Source: Bdellovibrionales bacterium | GTDB lineage: Bacteria > Bdellovibrionota > UBA1018 > CAIMNF01 | Assembly: GCA_947457605.1 (NCBI GenBank) | Contig: CANGWP010000052.1 | Span: 1-13,299, forward strand | DNA: 13,299 nucleotides | Direction: 5' to 3' | Notes under the pieces: generated by a model | What the model saw: the letters and a program-made list of their open reading frames with translations, nothing else | What the model was told of the DNA's origin: nothing | Database searches by the model: none | Made by a program: the position numbers and the translations under genes | Shown: piece after piece, positions 6,231 through 12,391 of the stretch | How the letters are laid out: each line of letters begins with the position of its first letter | How positions within the stretch are numbered: position 1 is the first letter of the stretch

Positions 6231-6959
6231 ATGTTGCTATGGATCGGGATCTTGGGGTTTTCCGCGCAGTCAATGGCCGCAAAACGCGCTTTGGTCTATC
6301 AAGGCCCCGGGGCCTGCGAAGACGGATGTTACGATGCCGCCTTTCAGGTGGCCGCACAAGCGGGGTTTGACCCTGTATTTGTTCGGGAGAATCAATTGGA
6401 TGCGAATTCCAGCGATGCGGATCGGCAAGCGCTCTTCAAGGATGCGGCAGTCTGGATTCAGCCCGGTGGAAAGTCAAGAACCGCCATGAACGTGATCACC
6501 TCGAAATTGAAATTGGCGATTGATTCGTTCGTGACTGCGGGTGGCGGTTATGTCGGATTTTGTGCGGGAGCATTTTCATCCACCCGGTATGTGGGAACTT
6601 CGCGGGATCTGGGGTTCGGGTTCATGCCGGGCAAAACGATTCTCTACCGAAATGTGAATCACGGGGCTGAAATCATTCCAGTGACCTGGGATGGCAAAAT
6701 CCGACATGTGTATTGGGAGGGTGGTCCTCACTTGAGCCGTTTGCCCGAAGGAAGGGCCCAGATCGTCGCCCGGTATCCCAATGGACAGGTTGCGACTGCG
6801 AAAAGTATTCATGGCAAAGGCCGGATTTTTGTGACGGGCCTTCATCCAGAAGCGCCTCAGGACTGGCGGGAATATTATCAAATGCAGGATCCGGATGGTC
6901 TGGATCAGGATCTCGCGGTTGAAATGTTGAATTGGGTGAGCTCCTCCGGATTAAATTAA
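6231..6959 (+). CDS. Exported BPL_N-like (class I glutamine-amidotransferase fold) protein
   Basis: A 242-residue protein. The first 17 or so residues form a short hydrophobic export signal ending in Met-Ala-Ala, so the mature protein is probably periplasmic. The rest matches the family named after the N-terminal domain of some biotin-protein ligases (BPL_N), which has a class I glutamine-amidotransferase-like fold. A glycine-rich nucleophile elbow, GGGYVGFCAGA, carries Cys111, and 'GLHPEAP' carries His205 and Glu207, so a Cys-His-Glu triad appears intact. No ligase domain follows, so it should not biotinylate proteins. Secreted members of this group have no established substrate that I know of; hydrolase or amidase action on an envelope or environmental compound is a guess. 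The gene starts 83 bases after the response regulator and is followed by a lipoprotein gene. Confidence 0.82.
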   Translation: MLLWIGILGFSAQSMAAKRALVYQGPGACEDGCYDAAFQVAAQAGFDPVFVRENQLDANSSDADRQALFKDAAVWIQPGGKSRTAMNVITSKLKLAIDSFVTAGGGYVGFCAGAFSSTRYVGTSRDLGFGFMPGKTILYRNVNHGAEIIPVTWDGKIRHVYWEGGPHLSRLPEGRAQIVARYPNGQVATAKSIHGKGRIFVTGLHPEAPQDWREYYQMQDPDGLDQDLAVEMLNWVSSSGLN

Positions 6960-6961
6960 TT

Positions 6962-6974
6962 GTATTTAAAATAC
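6962..6974. repeat. AT-rich inverted repeat upstream of the lipoprotein gene
   Basis: GTATTT and AAATAC form a perfect inverted repeat around a single central A, 37 bases before the next start codon. A wider, mutually exclusive pair, TTGTA (6960-6964) and TACAA (6977-6981), surrounds it. The block is strikingly AT-rich against its surroundings and contains TAAAAT (6967-6972), five of six to a -10 box, but without a good -35 at the right distance. It could be an operator or promoter core; no T-tract supports a terminator. Confidence 0.35.
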
Positions 6975-7011
6975 TTTACAAGCGGCGCTCAAATCGATAA
7001 AACGCTCCGCG

Positions 7012-7704
7012 ATGATGTCTTTAAAGTTGTTCTCCGTTTTGGCTCTCGGTTTGTTTCTTTCAGCCTGCACCCAGCTGCCGCCTCCAGTGAGTGCGAAGGC
7101 GGATCAATCGTCGCCGCCACAAGGTTCGGAGTTTCCCCAGAATGGCGCAACCTTCTTGGCGTTGGATGATTCTGCTTCAGGGGTGATCAAGCTTACCCTC
7201 TCGGGCGAGGATGCGGGCAAGATCCATGGCTTAATGGCAATTGCGACCGAATCCGAATCCGACAGTACAAAGGTGGGGCGTGATTTTTCCTGTCGCAAGA
7301 CTGGTGATTCCCCGGAATGTGAATTTTTGATCCGGATGCCGGAGGGTGCCTTCCAGGTGCAGCGCGAGGAAAGCGCGCTGAAAAAAGCCGCTCCTGAGAT
7401 CGCTCAGATCAAGGAAGCTGATGCATACATTTCGATTTCAGATCCCTCTGAAAAAGGGAGGGTTCGCCTTCAAGTTCTTGATGCCTATGCGGAAAAGATT
7501 TTCAGTGCTCTGAACACGGCGCGCACTTATGATTTGACGCCTGATGAAGTCAATGGACCGGGAGTGAGAAAGGCGGCCGAGCAGGTGGATTGTTATCAGA
7601 GATCAAAAGCGGCAACTCCGGATCAGAAGACTTATGATTGCTATCTTTTTCTCAATACGGAACGGGGCTCGATGGAAGCTGTGGATCCATCTGTCCAACA
7701 ATAG
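7012..7704 (+). CDS. Putative lipoprotein of unknown function
   Basis: A 230-residue protein with a clear lipoprotein signal: Lys5, a hydrophobic stretch, and the lipobox Leu-Ser-Ala-Cys with the lipidated Cys at residue 19. A Pro/Ser/Gln-rich linker (about 22-42) follows, then a mostly hydrophilic domain with four further cysteines (FSC, PEC, VDC, YDC), which could form two disulfides in an oxidising compartment. I recognise no family. Two adjacent ATGs (7012 and 7015) are possible starts, and neither has a visible Shine-Dalgarno. The stop is followed with no gap by the ATG of tilS, so the two are likely on one transcript, although a functional link to tRNA modification is not expected. The residue after the lipid Cys is Thr, not Asp, so nothing argues against outer-membrane sorting. 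Confidence 0.8.
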   Translation: MMSLKLFSVLALGLFLSACTQLPPPVSAKADQSSPPQGSEFPQNGATFLALDDSASGVIKLTLSGEDAGKIHGLMAIATESESDSTKVGRDFSCRKTGDSPECEFLIRMPEGAFQVQREESALKKAAPEIAQIKEADAYISISDPSEKGRVRLQVLDAYAEKIFSALNTARTYDLTPDEVNGPGVRKAAEQVDCYQRSKAATPDQKTYDCYLFLNTERGSMEAVDPSVQQ

Positions 7705-8655
7705 ATGGTGAAGCCCTATCCCAAGCCCGGGGAGGCCGGCGGGATCCTCATTCGAAGTGTCTTGGGTCTTTGCAAGTCACGCGCCTTTCCAACCCCGATT
7801 CAAGGATCGGTCCTGATTGCTGTTTCGGGTGGGGTGGACTCCATGGTTCTGGCTCATTTGCTTGGAAAATATGGGAGAAATTTGATTGAACCCGGCAGGA
7901 TTGCTCTTTTGCATTTTGACCACGGTTGGCGTCCGGAATCGGCACAAGCGGAAAAGGATGCGGTTTCCTTCCTCGCGAGTTCTCTTGGGCTGTCGTTTTT
8001 GCATCGAAAATTGAATCCTCCATCCTTGCATGCCAAGAGCGAGAACTGGGAGGAGGACGCCCGATTGAAGCGCTTGGAAGCGTATGATGAGCTTGCTGGT
8101 CCCGGGAAGAAGCATCGGTTTGTCCTTACGGCACATCATCAAGATGATGTGGCAGAGACGGTTCTCTGGAGGTTTTTGAGGGGGGAGTTTTCGGAGGGTG
8201 ATGTTGGAATTAAATTTCTGGATTACCAGTGCTTGCGCCCATTTCTTGAAGTGTCGAAGGAAGTCATTCTGAGGTATGCAAAAGAGGAAGGCGTGCCGTA
8301 TTTTGAGGATGCATCCAATTTCGATGTCGGGCGTTTTCGGGCCTGGGCGCGCCACGAGGTCTTGCCCCTTTTGGAGAAGGCGTACCCGTCTGTTCGCAAG
8401 ACGCTTGCTGCATACGCCCATCATCGGTTTGGCTCCGACCGTTCCGTGGGGGGGGCGGAGTCTTCTCCGGAAATTGCCAATCTTTTGCAGGCCGTTGTTG
8501 GTGGTCCCTTGAATCGTGCTCAACGTTCGGCTTTGGCAAAGATGGTTCAGGAATCTCCGGTCGGAGGGATTCTGAGCCTTCCAGGAGGCGTTCAACTAAA
8601 ACGCCTGAAATCGGGTTGGCTGATCGAGGATTCGACAGAGGCCAATCAAGCGTAA
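7705..8655 (+). CDS. tilS: tRNA(Ile)-lysidine synthase (short form)
   Basis: TilS ligates lysine to cytidine 34 of the CAU-anticodon tRNA(Ile), using ATP, so that it reads AUA and is charged with Ile. It is cytosolic and essential in most bacteria. The N-type ATP-pyrophosphatase loop SGGVDS is at residues 41-46. Other family motifs follow: LLHFDHGWRPES, TAHHQDDVAETVLWRFLRG and RPFLEVSKEVILRYAKEEGVP, then the basic 'NFDVGRFRAWARHEVLP' segment. At 316 residues it lacks most of the C-terminal tRNA-binding domain of the enteric enzyme (about 430) and resembles the short Aquifex-type form. The ATG directly follows the upstream stop and has no clear Shine-Dalgarno; GTG 7708 is an alternative. tilS next to ftsH is a recurring bacterial arrangement (in Bacillus with hprT between). 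Confidence 0.93.
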   Translation: MVKPYPKPGEAGGILIRSVLGLCKSRAFPTPIQGSVLIAVSGGVDSMVLAHLLGKYGRNLIEPGRIALLHFDHGWRPESAQAEKDAVSFLASSLGLSFLHRKLNPPSLHAKSENWEEDARLKRLEAYDELAGPGKKHRFVLTAHHQDDVAETVLWRFLRGEFSEGDVGIKFLDYQCLRPFLEVSKEVILRYAKEEGVPYFEDASNFDVGRFRAWARHEVLPLLEKAYPSVRKTLAAYAHHRFGSDRSVGGAESSPEIANLLQAVVGGPLNRAQRSALAKMVQESPVGGILSLPGGVQLKRLKSGWLIEDSTEANQA

Positions 8656-8659
8656 AGAT

Positions 8660-8688
8660 TTGTTTTTTCAGGGCGCATGTGATGGAAT
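8660..8688 (+). promoter_or_regulatory. Weak candidate promoter before ftsH
   Basis: TTGTTT (8660-8665) and TGGAAT (8683-8688) are 17 bases apart, matching three and four of six consensus positions. They lie in the 69-base gap between tilS and ftsH, the only sizeable gap in the tilS-glmM block. This could be an internal promoter, but the match is poor. Confidence 0.2.
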
Positions 8689-8724
8689 CGGGAGGAGTCT
8701 TGAGTCCATAGAAAGGATCCTCTC

Positions 8725-10611
8725 ATGAAAGGTTTCGGCCGTACTGCGGCGCTCTGGTTGTCGGTAATTTTGATTTTCGCTCTTCTCATCAAGGCGATGG
8801 ATCCGAATCACCATCCAAAAAAACAACTGAAGTTCTCCGAGTTCATCGGGCTTGTTCAGCAGGACAAGGTGGCCGATGTGACCTTCAGAAGCGAGGACCT
8901 CATCGTGGGTACCTTCAAGGAGCCAGTGGACGGTGTGACCACGTTTGAGACCGTAGGCGATACCAAGAACCCCGTGTTCACCGAGATTCTGAAATCCAAC
9001 AAATTGATTCCCAACTATGAGCAGTCTGAAAAAACGCCGGTGTGGCAGCAGATGTTGTTTTCCTGGTTCCCGATGCTAGCTCTATTCCTCGTGTTTTTTA
9101 TTTTCATGCGACAGCTGCAGTCCGGTGGCGGCAAGGCGATGAGCTTTGGAAAGTCCAAGGCCCGCATGTTGAATGAGGCAAACAAAAAGTACACCTTCAA
9201 GGACGTAGCCGGGGCTGAAGAAGCCAAGCAGGACCTCGAAGAAATCGTTCACTTTCTAAAGGATCCGAAGAAGTTTACGCGACTTGGTGGGAGAATTCCA
9301 AAGGGCGTGCTTTTGATGGGCCCTCCGGGAACCGGAAAAACCCTCCTTGCCAAGGCCGTTGCGGGTGAGGCAGGCGTGCCATTCTTTTCGATTTCGGGCT
9401 CTGATTTCGTGGAGATGTTTGTCGGTGTGGGCGCGTCCCGTGTTCGCGATCTTTTTGAGCAAGGGAAGAAGCACGCTCCATGCATCATCTTCATTGATGA
9501 GATTGATGCCGTGGGTCGCCATCGGGGCGCCGGCCTCGGAGGCGGACATGATGAACGCGAGCAAACGCTAAATCAGTTGCTGGTTGAAATGGATGGTTTT
9601 GAAGGCAATGAGGGAGTGATTCTGGTTGCCGCAACCAACCGGCCTGATGTTCTTGATCCCGCACTTCTTCGTCCCGGTCGCTTTGATCGCAGGGTTGTGG
9701 TTTCAAATCCTGATCTTCGTGGACGCGAGGAAATCCTGAAGGTTCACACCCGCAAGGTTCCGCTGGACCCGAAAGTTCAGTTGTCCATCATTGCTCGTGG
9801 CACACCCGGGTTTTCCGGTGCGGACCTTGAGAATCTGGTCAACGAAGCGGCTCTCATTGCTGCCAGAAAAGACAAGAAGTTTGTTGAGCTTCACGATCTT
9901 GAAGAAGCAAAAGACAAGGTATTGATGGGATCGGAGCGCAAGAGTCTTGTGCTTTCGGAACAGGAGCGGCGCAACACCGCGTTCCACGAAGCAGGGCACA
10001 CTCTGGTCGGCAGGTCTTTGCCTGGAACTGACCCGATTCACAAAGTGACCATCATTCCCCGTGGAATGGCGCTCGGAGTGACTCAGACTCTCCCTCGGGA
10101 GGATCGAGTCAGCATGGACAAAGTGAAGGCTGAGAACATGATCGCTTTCCTAATGGGTGGAAGGGTCGCAGAAGAGGCTGTCTTCAACCAAAAAACCACC
10201 GGAGCGGGCAACGACATTGAGCGCGCAACCGAAGTGGCCCGCCGAATGGTTTGCGAGTGGGGAATGAGTGATGTTCTTGGGCCCCTTACTTTCGGAAAGA
10301 AGGAAGAGGCCATTTTCCTTGGTCGGGAGATTTCCCAACACCGGGATTACAGTGAGCAAACCGCTCAGACCATTGATCGCGAAGTTCGCGACATTGTGGA
10401 GCGAAACTATCAGCGTGCCAAGCAGTTGATTGCGGAAAATATCGCGGCTCTTCATCGGATTGCAGAAGCCCTTTTGGAATTCGAGACCATCGATGGTGAG
10501 GAAGTGGACAAGTTGATCCGTGGAGAAAAGCTCGAGCGCGCACCCAAAGTGGTTGCGGGTGACCCCAAGCCTGAAGGAGGAGGGGCAGCTCCCGCTCCCG
10601 TGATGGCTTGA
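8725..10611 (+). CDS. ftsH: ATP-dependent zinc metalloprotease FtsH
   Basis: A full-length (628 residues) membrane-anchored AAA+ protease that extracts and degrades misfolded or short-lived membrane and cytosolic proteins as a hexamer. Domains in order: TM1 (about 8-24), a periplasmic domain (about 30-105), TM2 (about 110-128), an AAA+ module with Walker A GPPGTGKT (199-206), Walker B with Asp258/Glu259, and the second region of homology ending in the RPGRFDR arginine-finger segment. Next is the M41 peptidase domain with HEAGH (421-425) and the third zinc ligand Asp497 in GNDIERAT. The Ala/Pro/Gly-rich C-terminal tail is a flexible end. The ATG at 8725 has AAGGA (8713-8717) 7 bases upstream. 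Its stop overlaps the cdaA start (TGATG). In enteric bacteria ftsH is followed by folP-glmM; here cdaA-cdaR replace folP. Confidence 0.98.
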   Translation: MKGFGRTAALWLSVILIFALLIKAMDPNHHPKKQLKFSEFIGLVQQDKVADVTFRSEDLIVGTFKEPVDGVTTFETVGDTKNPVFTEILKSNKLIPNYEQSEKTPVWQQMLFSWFPMLALFLVFFIFMRQLQSGGGKAMSFGKSKARMLNEANKKYTFKDVAGAEEAKQDLEEIVHFLKDPKKFTRLGGRIPKGVLLMGPPGTGKTLLAKAVAGEAGVPFFSISGSDFVEMFVGVGASRVRDLFEQGKKHAPCIIFIDEIDAVGRHRGAGLGGGHDEREQTLNQLLVEMDGFEGNEGVILVAATNRPDVLDPALLRPGRFDRRVVVSNPDLRGREEILKVHTRKVPLDPKVQLSIIARGTPGFSGADLENLVNEAALIAARKDKKFVELHDLEEAKDKVLMGSERKSLVLSEQERRNTAFHEAGHTLVGRSLPGTDPIHKVTIIPRGMALGVTQTLPREDRVSMDKVKAENMIAFLMGGRVAEEAVFNQKTTGAGNDIERATEVARRMVCEWGMSDVLGPLTFGKKEEAIFLGREISQHRDYSEQTAQTIDREVRDIVERNYQRAKQLIAENIAALHRIAEALLEFETIDGEEVDKLIRGEKLERAPKVVAGDPKPEGGGAAPAPVMA

Positions 10612-11453
10612 TGCACGAGTTTTTCTCGAACCTGAGATCCAGTTTTCGTCAGGAGGATTTGCTCGATGTCGCGATAGTTGCGTTCATCGTCTATCGTCTC
10701 TTGAATCTGATCCGGGGAACAAGAGCGGTTCAGATGCTCATTGGACTTGGAATCCTGACAGCAGGGTTCTTTCTGTCCAGTCAATTCGAGCTCTACACAA
10801 CGCACTGGTTGCTGAGCAATTTCTTTGATTATTTTGTGTTCATCATCATCGTTCTTTTTCAGGACGACTTGAGGCGAGCACTGACTCGAATGGGAAAAAA
10901 TCCATTCCTTGCGTCAGCAGAGAGTGAGAATCAAATCGAGATGGTGGATGAGGTGGCCCGGGCTGCGTCTCAGATGGCGCGCGACAAGATCGGTTCTCTC
11001 ATGGTGATTGAGCGCGATACCGGGCTTAAAAACTTTGTGGATACCGGATCGAAAGTGGATGCCCGTGTGCGCGCGGAGCTTTTGTATTCAATCTTCCTTG
11101 TGGATTCACCGCTCCATGATGGAGCAGTGATCATCAACGGGGATCGTGTTTCTGCGGCCGGAGCATTTTTGCCGCTCTCCAAAAATCCTGATATTGACCG
11201 TGGGCTTGGCACCCGCCACCGTGCAGCGATTGGACTCACGGAAGAGACAGATGCGATTGTGGTGTTGGTCAGCGAGGAGGCCGGACAGGCACATCTGGTG
11301 CAGAGTGGGGAAATCATTCGAAACCTTACCGAAAGCCAGATCCGGGATACCCTCGCCGAGCTTCTGAATCTCCATTCTCCGCATGAGCCGCTGCCCAATC
11401 GGATCAGGAATTTTATCAATACTGTGCGCGGAAAGGAGGATTCGGATCGATGA
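10611..11453 (+). CDS. cdaA: Diadenylate cyclase CdaA (membrane-bound DAC domain)
   Basis: A 280-residue protein that makes the second messenger c-di-AMP from two ATP. Three hydrophobic segments (about 18-34, 38-56 and 68-84) precede a short helix and the DAC/DisA_N catalytic domain (about 100-260). Both catalytic signatures are intact: Asp170-Gly-Ala in LHDGAVII, and Arg202-His-Arg in GTRHRAA. Its architecture is that of CdaA (DacA/YbbP), not DisA. The ATG at 10611 shares one base with the ftsH stop (TGATG); a TTG at 10608 is in frame but less likely. No Shine-Dalgarno lies within 15 bases, which suggests translational coupling to ftsH. The next genes are its regulator cdaR and glmM, the same order as in Firmicutes, where CdaR and GlmM bind CdaA and modulate it. 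Confidence 0.95.
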   Translation: MHEFFSNLRSSFRQEDLLDVAIVAFIVYRLLNLIRGTRAVQMLIGLGILTAGFFLSSQFELYTTHWLLSNFFDYFVFIIIVLFQDDLRRALTRMGKNPFLASAESENQIEMVDEVARAASQMARDKIGSLMVIERDTGLKNFVDTGSKVDARVRAELLYSIFLVDSPLHDGAVIINGDRVSAAGAFLPLSKNPDIDRGLGTRHRAAIGLTEETDAIVVLVSEEAGQAHLVQSGEIIRNLTESQIRDTLAELLNLHSPHEPLPNRIRNFINTVRGKEDSDR

Positions 11454-12388
11454 AGTTTTTTTTTCTGAAACCTTTTTTGCCGATTTGGGATCTGCTGCGG
11501 TACCAGTTCTGGCTTAAAATCATATCCTTTTTGATCGCGGTCGGTCTCTGGGTTGTGGTGTTTGGGTCCAGAACCATTGAGATCACAAAAGAGGTGCCTT
11601 TTGAGGCGGTGGTTTCCGAGGATCAGATACTTGTGGATCCGATTCCCGAGAAGATCGTGTTTCGTCTTTCAGGTCCGAAAGCATTTCTTCGTTCCATCAC
11701 AAACCGAATCGACGATCCGATCAGGGCCAATGTAAAAGACTTGAAAACCGGTGTATTCACCCAGCGCATTTTCAGCGATTCCATCAAGCTCCCTCTCGGA
11801 GTCAAGGTTCTCTCCATCAATCCGAATGTGATTCAAATGCGGGTGGAAGAGCTGAAGCGGAAATCGGTTGCGGTTCAGCTCTCCACGCTAGGGGGAATTC
11901 CGGAGGGGCACAAGCTTTTAAAAACGGAGTATTTGCCATCGCAGATCAGGATCAAGGGACCAAAAAACAGAATTCAGATGATCAACGCACTTTCGACCGT
12001 GCCAGTGGACCTCTCTCAGGTTCGCGAGACCATGGTGATCCCTCTTGCATTTGATTTCAAATCAATGGGGATCGATCCCGATTCTGTTTTGCCGGAATTG
12101 TACGTCGAAATGCAGGGAAGGGGGCCTGCATTCCGGGTGAAGCATGTGCCGGTGAAAGTTAAGTCGACGGGAAAGGCATCCACTGAAGTTGAGGAAGTGA
12201 CAGTCATTGTACGCACGGATCCCGAGGATCCGGTCAAAGTGGAGGGCGAGGAAGTAACTGCGTTGATTGATGTCCGCGATATGCCTCCTGGAGAATACAA
12301 CAAATGGATTCGGGTGCAGTTGCCCGAAAAGGTGCATCTGGTTCGGGTGATTCCTGCATCCACCCGTGTCGTGGTGAAAGGGCAGTGA
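11450..12388 (+). CDS. cdaR: CdaR-like YbbR-domain protein
   Basis: A 312-residue protein with one N-terminal membrane anchor (about residues 20-40, following a short aromatic N-terminus). The extracytoplasmic part is built from repeated YbbR domains, seen as recurring beta-rich units of the form 'P..I...GPK..I..I' (near 70-85, 160-175) and a final unit ending in 'P..VHLVRVIPASTRVVVKG'. Two complete YbbR units and probably a third degenerate one can be distinguished by eye. In Firmicutes, YbbR proteins in this position bind CdaA in the membrane and tune c-di-AMP output. Its ATG overlaps the cdaA stop by 4 bases (ATGA), and it ends three bases before the glmM ATG. The identity rests on fold-like repeats plus gene order. 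Confidence 0.9.
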   Translation: MKFFFLKPFLPIWDLLRYQFWLKIISFLIAVGLWVVVFGSRTIEITKEVPFEAVVSEDQILVDPIPEKIVFRLSGPKAFLRSITNRIDDPIRANVKDLKTGVFTQRIFSDSIKLPLGVKVLSINPNVIQMRVEELKRKSVAVQLSTLGGIPEGHKLLKTEYLPSQIRIKGPKNRIQMINALSTVPVDLSQVRETMVIPLAFDFKSMGIDPDSVLPELYVEMQGRGPAFRVKHVPVKVKSTGKASTEVEEVTVIVRTDPEDPVKVEGEEVTALIDVRDMPPGEYNKWIRVQLPEKVHLVRVIPASTRVVVKGQ

Positions 12389-12391
12389 GTG

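Noticed and set aside
6967..7000. A flagellar sigma-28-type promoter (TAAA ... CGATAA)
   Set aside because: The spacing between the two halves is about 7 bases too long and the -10 half is incomplete.
7777..8595. A 272-codon open frame on the minus strand opposite tilS
   Set aside because: It lies entirely antisense to a gene with clear TilS motifs. Its translation is rich in Arg/Pro/Gln/His without recognisable domains, as expected of a shadow frame.
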